Below the pieces are notes generated by a model, which worked only from the letters and a program-made list of their open reading frames with translations, made no database searches and had not been told where the DNA came from. A DNA stretch of 37,026 nt from the NCBI GenBank assembly GCA_021737425.1, contig JAIPDZ010000006.1, forward strand, positions 1-37,026, given 5' to 3'. The DNA is from Deltaproteobacteria bacterium (lineage in GTDB: Bacteria; Desulfobacterota; DSM-4660; Desulfatiglandales; Desulfatiglandaceae). Made by a program: the position numbers and the translations under genes. This document shows positions 19,236 through 27,794 of the stretch, one piece after another; positions within the stretch are counted from its first letter, which is position 1; each line of letters begins with the position of its first letter.

Positions 19236-20111
19236 ATGACATACGCACTTTTTTTGGGCTGCACCATCCCCGCTCGATCCCGCAATTATGAACTTTCCGC
19301 CCGAAAGGTGGCCCAGCAGCTGGGGATTGAACTGGTGGACATGAATGACTTTGTGTGCTGCGGGTTTCCCCTTAAATCAGCGGACATGGACGCTGCCGAA
19401 CGAATGGCCGCCTACAATCTCAGCCTGGCCCAAAAGCAGAACCTTGATATCTGTGCCCTGTGCAGTTCCTGCACCTCGGCCCTGGCCGAAACCGCACACC
19501 ATCTCTCCCAGGATGATGGGCGAAGAGCCCTCGTCAACGAACAGCTGTCAAAAGTCGGGGCCGTGTACCAGGGGGATATCAGAGTAAGGCATTTTGCGCG
19601 GATTCTGTTGGAAGAGGTCGGTGCTGAGCGCATCCGTTCCCACCTGCACAAGGATCTGAGTGATCTCACCATCGCCGTACATTACGGGTGTCATTACCTT
19701 AAGCCTTCGGCCGTTCACAACCATTTTGACGACGTGGAAGACCCCCGATCTCTGGACACACTCATTGGGCTTACGGGCGCCAAAGTCATTGATTATCCGG
19801 GAAGAAGAAACTGCTGCGGGGGCCCTTTACTCCCTGTGGAGGAGGCCCTGGCCGCATCCGTCAGCAAGGAGAAGCTGGATGCGGTAAAAGAAGCGGGGGC
19901 TGATGCCATTTGCCTGGTATGCCCCTTTTGTGCCGTGATGTACGACGGCAATCAAAAAAGCATTGAGTCCCAATACGGGGTCGAGTACGGTCTTCCGGTC
20001 TTATACCTGACCCAGCTTTTGGGGGTGGCCATGGGTTTCGACAGAAAGGAATTGGGCCTGAATATGAATGTGGTCAAAACCAAGGCCCTGTTAAAACGCT
20101 ATTTTGAATAA
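19236..20111 (+). CDS. hdrB: Heterodisulfide reductase subunit B-like protein (two CCG domains)
   Basis: GCTIPARSRNYE...FVCCGFPL...CALCSSC and HYGCHYLKP...NCCGGPLL...CLVCPFC. Confidence 0.94.
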   Translation: MTYALFLGCTIPARSRNYELSARKVAQQLGIELVDMNDFVCCGFPLKSADMDAAERMAAYNLSLAQKQNLDICALCSSCTSALAETAHHLSQDDGRRALVNEQLSKVGAVYQGDIRVRHFARILLEEVGAERIRSHLHKDLSDLTIAVHYGCHYLKPSAVHNHFDDVEDPRSLDTLIGLTGAKVIDYPGRRNCCGGPLLPVEEALAASVSKEKLDAVKEAGADAICLVCPFCAVMYDGNQKSIESQYGVEYGLPVLYLTQLLGVAMGFDRKELGLNMNVVKTKALLKRYFE

Positions 20112-20114
20112 GGG

Positions 20115-23100
20115 TTACGACAGAGATACCAGTTGTTCCCGGATTCGGTCAAATTTCTTGGCGATGAGGGTTTCAAATTCCTTTCCAAAAAACCACCTGT
20201 TTTCCTGCAAGTACCACTTGATTTGGTCCCAATAGCCCTGCAGGGCATCCAGGTCATGGATGGAAGCCAGGGTTTGGTCAATGTCGTTCAACCGATCCCG
20301 TTTGAGATTGTCCTTGCGGAATTCATACAGGTCGTTTAGGCGTTCTCTTTGATCCGGTGTAAACCCCATATCCCATGATCGAGCCGAGATATCGGTCACC
20401 ATCTCATGGAGCTTCTTGAAATCCCTGACCTGATCCATCCGGGCCTTGATCTTATTTAACATCATGTCAATGATATCGTGCATCCTGGCCTCAAAGGCTT
20501 TCTCCAGTTCCAGTTCGTAATCCTCGGTATAAAAGCGATGCTTTCTCAGTGACCTGAGGCTGCCATGGAAATAGTTCTTGAGTTGATCCAGGTCATTTAT
20601 GGAATACATACGGGAGATCTTGCGGGGGAGGTTGATTCGTTCCTGAAACTGGATAAAAAGCACATGATGCGCATCATCTCTTCTGAAAAGAAGTCCTGTC
20701 TTGGCCTTGAACAGCTGGTCCGGGGCGGATTTGTCTTCCCAGAGCTTTTCCGTGCTCAAGGTATTTAAAAAGTGATTGGCGGCTTCGTAGCGTTTTTCAA
20801 TCACCTCACTCATGTCCAGGAAATTCAGGCAAATGGGAACCCGTGAAACGGGATGCATCCTGTGGGCGCCCAACAGGGCGGCCAAAAGGAGTTTGATCCT
20901 GTTTTCATAACTGAGATACCCGCTCACCTTTTCATACCCGGCAAGCCTGATACGGTCCCCCACGAGCTGCTGCAGGATAAAATGCCGCCTGGCTTCCACC
21001 AGGTTCTCGAGCGTATTGTAGATGCGAAAGGTTTCGTATACCTCCTTTTCAAAGGTGGCATACCCCACATTCAAAAAATTTCGTTTGCGATGAATGAATC
21101 TGAGCGGAACGCCCAGGAATATATCCACCAGATCTCGATATTGGACATATTGAATCCCCTGCAATCTAAAAATCCGCTCCACGGCAAAAATCATTTTCCC
21201 CGCCTCAAGCCGTTTGGACCCATCCACTGCCTCCCATTTGCCTGACTCCAGATAGTCGGCAGCGGTAACCCCTTCGGGGAGGCCCTTTTTCTGGAACTCC
21301 TCCAGGGCGTAATAGAGCGATCCCCGGCTTATAAAGGCCTCGTCCAGCTGTGCACGGAGGGTGGTTTTCCCGTCAATGATATTGTGGCACATGGACCTGA
21401 TCTGGAAAAGACGACCGGCCAGGTCCTCCAATATCAGGTCCTCCCGCATGGCCGAAAGCATCACAAACGAAAAGACAAAAAAGGCATCCAGGAGTTCCTT
21501 GTCCCGGGGCACAATGATCTCCCGAATGGCTGCGTAAGAGATTTCTCCCCGCACGTTATGATGAAACAGGCTGTGGTGCCTGACCAGGAAGATAAAGTAC
21601 TCCTTCCCCTTTTGATCCAGATGATACTTTTCGGCCAAATGTTCTTTTTCAATGAACAGGGCGCCCGCACCGCCCACGTCTGCCGGATTGATGTCATGGG
21701 CGTACTTTTGTCTCATCTCAGGGAGCCTTCCCACATCCTGAAATATAAAGGACTTGGCAAGGGCATCCAGCAGGGAAGCATTGTGATTGATGCCCTCCAC
21801 GATCCGGCACAGGTTCTCCAACTGGGACGTACTGAGTCCGATGATCCCTACAGCCATGGGTCCGAATTCCTTCTGGGCGCGCCGATGCAGAAATTGAATG
21901 TCCTGGAAGTCTTGTTTGTTCCGCGTCACCAGGGCCTGAAACTTCCGGGTGGCGATCATGAGATAATCCGTAATGGGGCGGTTGAGATAAAGTCGACCCA
22001 CGATATCCACATCTTTCAGCGCGGTAAACTCGGGGATCAAGAAGTCGAGCAAAAGCGGGGCGTGGTGAAAAAGGAGGTCCAGGTCCGTAAACAGGTGCTC
22101 CGGGCGAAAGATCACCTGGAGCAGGTTTCCTTTCAGGGCCTCTCTCAACGCCTCAGCCTTCTGAAACCAGGCAATCTGTTTCGTGGGCAGTGCAGGAGGG
22201 GATTCCGCATCCTGAATAAGGGTGAGGTGACTCTGATAAAAGGTTTTCAAATTCCCGAAAAGGGTGTTCAGGGTCTTTAGGTCCGTGAGGGGAATATCCG
22301 CCACAGGTCGGTTGGCCAATTCCTTCAACAGGCGGTCCAGGGTATCCAGGTTTTCTCCCATATCCTTGTAGTCGATCTCCAAGACCTCCCGTTCCCGGCC
22401 GGATACACTGATTTGAAACCCGGTCCCCACGATAAAGGAGGACCGGCTCTGTTCCAGTTGTTTCCGAAATCGGTCCAGGATATCCAGGTCTAAGTAATGG
22501 ACATTGATGGCCCGGGCCTCCGCCTCCACCTTTTTTATGTGCGCATCGATGTCTCCCGCTTCCACCTCAGTGAGAATCGGATTGAAGTTAATGATCTTCC
22601 CCTGCGCCAGACTCACCGTAATCCAGAGAAGTACAAATATGTTTCGACTGTCCATGCGTTGAAAAAGATGCCCGGTCCCATGGAATTCCGTCTCCAGAAA
22701 CCGACGGTAAAATTGCGGCAGTTCCAGGGGATCAAATTTCAGGTACATCTGTTCAAATTCCTCCACCGTACGGATAAGCCTCAACACATTCTCGATCCTG
22801 GATAGTTTCACCTCATTATAGTCGGCCAGGGACTCCTTCTCCATCTCCCCTTTCCCGGGCAGTTCGGACCATTCATAGAGGAATTCGAAATACCCCATCA
22901 TCATGAGGACCTTTCGGATGATCTTGTTGTGTATCCCGCCCATGGCCGTGATTTTCTCATCCAAAAGCTGATCCCAGTCCAATTCCTGGTTGATGATCAC
23001 CCGCACCGTAGACTCATACAGGTCAAAAAGTTCCTTGAGCTGCTCCGGCGAGAGTTCCGCATCTCCGGCCGCCTCGGTTTCCGCCAGCGTCATGACCCGA

Positions 23101-24827
23101 CAGTACCGGAGCAGGTTAAGGGCTTCCTGGGGATCATATTTTTGGGCCATGTCTGAAACAGGTTTCAGGGTTTTTTCGGTCATCTTGCCTGAAATGATGC
23201 GCCCGAAGTGGGTGTGGCCCAGGACAATCAGGAGAACCTCCCTCAACTCAGGGGAATCAAATCCGAAAAAAGTGAGCGCTTCCAGGTTGTTAATGACGCT
23301 CGTGGCAGGTCCTTCCATATTCTCCGGGTTAAGGTATTCCCGAATCCTCTCCAGGCGTTTGATTCTGGATATGAGCTTGATGACATGATTGAATGCCCCG
23401 AACCGCCGATTGCGGTTTTCAAAGGGCTGTCTGAGGCGATCCACGAAAACCTGGGGCAACGTACGGTGGTCCCCCTTTCTCAGCCCGTCCAAAATCCTCA
23501 GGGTTCGGATCAAAAACTCAAAGGAATCCCGGTATTCGGCCACCAGTTCAATGGGACAGCCGCTGAGATTGGATTCTCCAACCTCCTGCTTGATGTCTTT
23601 CAGGGTGGCTTTCAACGGCCTTTTGCACCCCAGATACACCATCATGCACTGGGGAACATAATCGGTAAAAGAGAGCCTTTCTTCCCAATCCCGCCTGACC
23701 GGTTCGGGAAGCGTGGCGTGGAGATACGTCTGGTCAAAAAAAGTGGGGAGGATCCGGTCCCAGGTCTTTTCCTGGTTCACGGTGAAAGGCCATTGTGCAA
23801 ACCCGCTGTTAAAATAGGGTAGACGATCGATCTCTTTGAGGGACATCTCTTCCAGAGATCGTCCTCGCAGCAATTGGTCCACTACATCCTGCAACACATA
23901 CCGGCCGTCTAAATACTTCTCCAGATCGGAGACGTTAACGAAGACGCGATGGTCCTTGATGCGATATTTTTTCTTGGTGGCGAAAATATGGGTGAAGAGA
24001 GCGAAACGCTTCTCTTCCAATTCGGTCCTGAATGTGATTTCAGTCTTCTGCTTGGTTTTTCCTGAGAGATGATTGGCGATAATAAAGAGCTCGCCATCAG
24101 GACTCAATGCCTTGTATATCTTCCAGAGGATGTAGATGCAATGCGCGTCAAGCCGTTTCTTTGACAACGCCGCCTGATTGAGCACACTGGACCGCTGCAT
24201 GAGGACCACCTCATACAAATCGCCGGTCAGTATGACCAAATCCAAGGGTGTGCTCACCCGCTTGAGCCGTTCCGGGGAGTCCAGCACAAAGAGATGGTGT
24301 TCCTTGAACTGAAGAGAGAGCTCCTGCACGATCAAGTCATCTTGGGTACTCAAGATACCGATATGTTGCTGCTCTCTCAGGTTTTTCTTTATATGCAGAT
24401 GAACGATGCGGGTGATCTCATCCACCTTTGCCTTCACCTGCGTCAGCGTATCGGAAATGAGGTGAATGGGAATCAGGTAATAAGGTTTTCCAAAACGGGA
24501 AAACCGGATGAGCAGCCCGATCTTTCGGTATATTTCATTAAGGACCCGATAATTTTGTTTCACGTCTTCGGGGTCTTCAAAGCAGATGGAATTGAGTATC
24601 TCCATTTCCTTTGGCTTGAGTCTGTCGTAGTCCTCGAAAAGCCCCAAGCCATAGGCATTTCCGCCGAATCGACTCCTCAGCTGGGAGGGATGTCTGAAGG
24701 ACGCCACAGTGCCCAGCGGCACGTAAGCAGGATCAATCCCGAGGTCCTCATAATTTTCAGGTTTGATGAATTGAAACGGGCCTTCCTGCCAGAAGGCCTC
24801 CTTGGGAAGGGTATCAGTAGAACCCAT
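20115..24827 (-). CDS. Giant (1570 aa) uncharacterised protein; degenerate methyltransferase-like N-terminal region and GlnD-like HD region are inferred
   Basis: Single uninterrupted 4.7-kb ORF. Contains KALSPDGELFIIANHL (post-motif of class I MTase) and FIFQDVGRLPEMRQ...DVGGAGALFIEKEHLAEKYHLDQKGKEYFIFLVRHHSLFHHNVRGEI (GlnD HD-like). Confidence 0.9.
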   Translation of the reverse strand: MGSTDTLPKEAFWQEGPFQFIKPENYEDLGIDPAYVPLGTVASFRHPSQLRSRFGGNAYGLGLFEDYDRLKPKEMEILNSICFEDPEDVKQNYRVLNEIYRKIGLLIRFSRFGKPYYLIPIHLISDTLTQVKAKVDEITRIVHLHIKKNLREQQHIGILSTQDDLIVQELSLQFKEHHLFVLDSPERLKRVSTPLDLVILTGDLYEVVLMQRSSVLNQAALSKKRLDAHCIYILWKIYKALSPDGELFIIANHLSGKTKQKTEITFRTELEEKRFALFTHIFATKKKYRIKDHRVFVNVSDLEKYLDGRYVLQDVVDQLLRGRSLEEMSLKEIDRLPYFNSGFAQWPFTVNQEKTWDRILPTFFDQTYLHATLPEPVRRDWEERLSFTDYVPQCMMVYLGCKRPLKATLKDIKQEVGESNLSGCPIELVAEYRDSFEFLIRTLRILDGLRKGDHRTLPQVFVDRLRQPFENRNRRFGAFNHVIKLISRIKRLERIREYLNPENMEGPATSVINNLEALTFFGFDSPELREVLLIVLGHTHFGRIISGKMTEKTLKPVSDMAQKYDPQEALNLLRYCRVMTLAETEAAGDAELSPEQLKELFDLYESTVRVIINQELDWDQLLDEKITAMGGIHNKIIRKVLMMMGYFEFLYEWSELPGKGEMEKESLADYNEVKLSRIENVLRLIRTVEEFEQMYLKFDPLELPQFYRRFLETEFHGTGHLFQRMDSRNIFVLLWITVSLAQGKIINFNPILTEVEAGDIDAHIKKVEAEARAINVHYLDLDILDRFRKQLEQSRSSFIVGTGFQISVSGREREVLEIDYKDMGENLDTLDRLLKELANRPVADIPLTDLKTLNTLFGNLKTFYQSHLTLIQDAESPPALPTKQIAWFQKAEALREALKGNLLQVIFRPEHLFTDLDLLFHHAPLLLDFLIPEFTALKDVDIVGRLYLNRPITDYLMIATRKFQALVTRNKQDFQDIQFLHRRAQKEFGPMAVGIIGLSTSQLENLCRIVEGINHNASLLDALAKSFIFQDVGRLPEMRQKYAHDINPADVGGAGALFIEKEHLAEKYHLDQKGKEYFIFLVRHHSLFHHNVRGEISYAAIREIIVPRDKELLDAFFVFSFVMLSAMREDLILEDLAGRLFQIRSMCHNIIDGKTTLRAQLDEAFISRGSLYYALEEFQKKGLPEGVTAADYLESGKWEAVDGSKRLEAGKMIFAVERIFRLQGIQYVQYRDLVDIFLGVPLRFIHRKRNFLNVGYATFEKEVYETFRIYNTLENLVEARRHFILQQLVGDRIRLAGYEKVSGYLSYENRIKLLLAALLGAHRMHPVSRVPICLNFLDMSEVIEKRYEAANHFLNTLSTEKLWEDKSAPDQLFKAKTGLLFRRDDAHHVLFIQFQERINLPRKISRMYSINDLDQLKNYFHGSLRSLRKHRFYTEDYELELEKAFEARMHDIIDMMLNKIKARMDQVRDFKKLHEMVTDISARSWDMGFTPDQRERLNDLYEFRKDNLKRDRLNDIDQTLASIHDLDALQGYWDQIKWYLQENRWFFGKEFETLIAKKFDRIREQLVSLS

Positions 24828-24976
24828 TACGCTCAGGTCCTCATGCAGAGTGGTTGGATACGGAAGCCGATTTTTGGAACAATCGAAGACTCAGGATCTT
24901 ACCTAAGGTCATAATGCCGGGCCATCACCCTCTGAAGGCACTGTAAGGAAGCGGTAGGGAGGGATATATGCCCTTT

Positions 24977-25780
24977 TTAAAGCCATCTTTTGCGGCGTTT
25001 ATAGGCCTTTACATCCTTGTATGATTTGAGGGTTCCGGATGCAGCGGTTCCCAGGTAAAACTCTTTCACATCCGGATTTTCTCTCAACTCCTGGGCACTG
25101 TTTTCCATAACGATTTTGCCGTTCTCCATCACATAGCCGTAATGGGCAATCTGGAGCGCCATATTGGCATTTTGTTCCACCACCATCAGGGTGGCGGCCT
25201 GTTCTTCATTGATCCGCTTGATGATCTGGAATATCTCTTTCACCAGCAGGGGCGCCAACCCCAGGGAAGGCTCATCCAGCAATAGGAGCATGGGATGGGC
25301 CATCAGGGCCCGGCCGATCACCAGCATCTGAAGTTCGCCTCCGCTGCAATATCCGGCCATGGCCCTTTTGCGGGCCAAAAGCGCGGGGAAGTAATGGTAG
25401 ACCAAATCCAGATCCTTTTGATAGGGTTTTCCCCAGCGCGTCGCCGTACCCACCCGCAGGTTCTCTTCCACGGTTAAGTACTTAAATTCCTGCCGCCCCT
25501 CCAGGACCTGGATGATCCCTTTCCGGGTAATTTCCTCGGGTGAAGAATTCTGGACCGCTTTGCCATCGTACTCGATGGATCCTTCCGTCACTCTGCCGTT
25601 TTCAGGCTTTAGCAGACCTGAAATGGCCTTCAGCGTGGTGGTTTTGCCGGCGCCGTTGCTCCCCAAGAGCGACACAATCTGTCCCTCCCGGATGGTGAGG
25701 GACACCCCCTTGAGGACCTGTATGACATCGGAATAGACCACACTGATATTGTTGATCAGCAGCCTTACATTACCTTCCAT
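24977..25780 (-). CDS. livF: Branched-chain-type ABC transporter ATP-binding protein (LivF-like)
   Basis: Walker A LLGSNGAGKTTTLK, signature CSGGELQMLVIGRALM, Walker B LLLLDEPSLGLAP. Confidence 0.93.
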   Translation of the reverse strand: MEGNVRLLINNISVVYSDVIQVLKGVSLTIREGQIVSLLGSNGAGKTTTLKAISGLLKPENGRVTEGSIEYDGKAVQNSSPEEITRKGIIQVLEGRQEFKYLTVEENLRVGTATRWGKPYQKDLDLVYHYFPALLARKRAMAGYCSGGELQMLVIGRALMAHPMLLLLDEPSLGLAPLLVKEIFQIIKRINEEQAATLMVVEQNANMALQIAHYGYVMENGKIVMENSAQELRENPDVKEFYLGTAASGTLKSYKDVKAYKRRKRWL

Positions 25781-25818
25781 ACCCCGAAACCTTCCTTACC
25801 GCTTATGGTCTTGATCGG

Positions 25819-26889
25819 TCAATAGGAAAACGGCCAGAGCCTGAAGCTTGACCGCACAATCCGCCATACCTCTGCCAGACCCTTGGGTTCAAAAATGATG
25901 AACAGGACAATGGCCAGCCCGTAAATGAACTCGCGGAGCGGTGCAATGGTCAGGGCCACCCCGGTGCTGGCCCCGATATTCATGAGATATTCGGTAATCA
26001 TGCTCAACACCTCATTTAAGGAGACAATGAACACGGAACCGAACACGGCCCCCGGAATGCTCCCCAGCCCTCCGATGATGATCATGGCCACATATTCGAT
26101 GGACAGTCCCAGATTAAAAGGCTCCGGGGTGATACTCATCATATAATACGCATAAAGGGCTCCGGCAAATCCAGCATAAAAAGAGCTGACGGCGAACGAC
26201 AGCAGCTTGTAGGGAAACACCGGGATCCCCATCCCTTCTGCGGCCCGGTCATTATCCCGGATGGCGATAAAGGCGCGCCCGATCCGGGTTCGAATCAGAT
26301 TGACCGCTATCCAGGTCATGAGGACAAAACAGATGAATACCACGTAGAAAAAGGACCGGTCAGAGCCCAAATCCAGTCCGAATAAGGATGCACTGGGCAC
26401 CACAATGCCCATGGCCCCGCCGGTGAGGCTCTCCCACTGCACCAGGACATAGTCCACAATGAACTGCCCGGCCAGGGTGGCGATACACAGGTAGAGGTGC
26501 TTGAGCCGGGCAGAGGGGAGCCCGAAGATCATCCCCACCCCCGAAGCCACCACCCCTGCCAGGGGGACCGACAGCCAGAACGGAAAGCCCAATCGGGTGG
26601 CCAGGATGGCCCCGGCATAGGCCCCCACGCCGAAAAAAGCCCCGTGACCCAAAGAGATCTGCCCCGTAAATCCGATAAGGAGGTTCAGGCCCACCGCGGC
26701 AATGGCATAAATACCGATGGTATTTAAGATATAAAGAAAGTAGGCGCTGCTGATGAAGGGGACCACCGCAAACAACAGCAACATACCGATCCACATCCAC
26801 AGCCGTCCGAAATCGGTATCAAAAATGGCCAGTTCCTCTTTGTAACTGACGTTGAAATTGCCGCAGGGATGAAACTGTAGCTTGCGCAT
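25819..26889 (-). CDS. livM: Branched-chain-type ABC transporter permease (LivM-like)
   Basis: Polytopic; ALGLNLLIGFTGQISLGHGAFFGVGAYAGAILA-type motif (AVGLNLLIGFTGQISLGHGAFFGVGAYAGA). Confidence 0.94.
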   Translation of the reverse strand: MRKLQFHPCGNFNVSYKEELAIFDTDFGRLWMWIGMLLLFAVVPFISSAYFLYILNTIGIYAIAAVGLNLLIGFTGQISLGHGAFFGVGAYAGAILATRLGFPFWLSVPLAGVVASGVGMIFGLPSARLKHLYLCIATLAGQFIVDYVLVQWESLTGGAMGIVVPSASLFGLDLGSDRSFFYVVFICFVLMTWIAVNLIRTRIGRAFIAIRDNDRAAEGMGIPVFPYKLLSFAVSSFYAGFAGALYAYYMMSITPEPFNLGLSIEYVAMIIIGGLGSIPGAVFGSVFIVSLNEVLSMITEYLMNIGASTGVALTIAPLREFIYGLAIVLFIIFEPKGLAEVWRIVRSSFRLWPFSY

Positions 26890-26895
26890 TTTTTG

Positions 26896-27774
26896 TTACA
26901 CCCTTTCTATCTCTACCAGTCCGAACAGTCCGTAGGGCTTCACCATGAGGATAAAGATGAGGACAATATAGGGAATAATCTCCCTCAGCGAGGTGGAAAT
27001 ATACCCGCCGGTAAAGCTCTCCAAGAGTCCGATGATGATGCCCCCGAGTATGGCGCCGCCGATACTGTCCAGTCCGCCTAAGATCACCACCGGAAATACC
27101 TTGAGCCCTATGGAACTCAACTCGTGTACGTTGATCCCGTTGATAATCCCCAGTACGATGCCGCTGATGGCGCAGACCAGTCCTGCAATGGCCCAGGACA
27201 GGGCAAACACCCGCCGCACATGGACCCCGAGGGAAAGGGCCGCGGGCTGATTGTCAGCCACGGACCTCATATAGATCCCCTGGGATGAATACTTGAAAAA
27301 GAGACCGAACAGAATCAGAAAGAGGATACCGATGATGAAGGCCGCCACATACACGGAAGGGATGTTAATGGCCCCCCATTGGATGGTGAGCGCTTCCGGC
27401 AGAAAATCCGGGTAATCGTGGATGTCCCCGCCGAAGATAAACAGCAGCAGCCCCCTGAACATGAGGGCCAGCCCCAGGGTCAGCATAATCACCTGAATCA
27501 GGGCCTCCCCGATGAGGGGACGGAGAAAGAATTTCTCCAAAATGAACCCCAAGGTGAAACTGCCGATCATGGTAAACACAAAGGCCAGAAGGATGGGAAG
27601 CCCGGCCCACGCGGAAAGGGCCAGAAATATAAAGGCCCCGATGGCCATCAGTTCGCCGTGGGCGAAGTTGAGCACGCTGCTGGACTTAAAGATCATAACA
27701 AAGCCCAAGGCCGAAAGCGCATACAAAAATCCCAATGACAGGCCGTTTACGAGAAGCTGAAGAAAGAATTCCAT
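26896..27774 (-). CDS. livH: Branched-chain-type ABC transporter permease (LivH-like)
   Basis: LVNGLSLGFLYALSALGFVMIFKSSSVLNFAHGELMAIGAF; VVILGGLDSIGGAILGGIIIGL. Confidence 0.94.
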   Translation of the reverse strand: MEFFLQLLVNGLSLGFLYALSALGFVMIFKSSSVLNFAHGELMAIGAFIFLALSAWAGLPILLAFVFTMIGSFTLGFILEKFFLRPLIGEALIQVIMLTLGLALMFRGLLLFIFGGDIHDYPDFLPEALTIQWGAINIPSVYVAAFIIGILFLILFGLFFKYSSQGIYMRSVADNQPAALSLGVHVRRVFALSWAIAGLVCAISGIVLGIINGINVHELSSIGLKVFPVVILGGLDSIGGAILGGIIIGLLESFTGGYISTSLREIIPYIVLIFILMVKPYGLFGLVEIERV

Positions 27775-27794
27775 ATCAGGTCCATCCCCCGTGC

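Noticed and set aside
21384-22280. 298-aa plus-strand ORF inside the giant gene
   Set aside because: Antisense shadow; the giant ORF is uninterrupted over 4.7 kb with normal protein composition.
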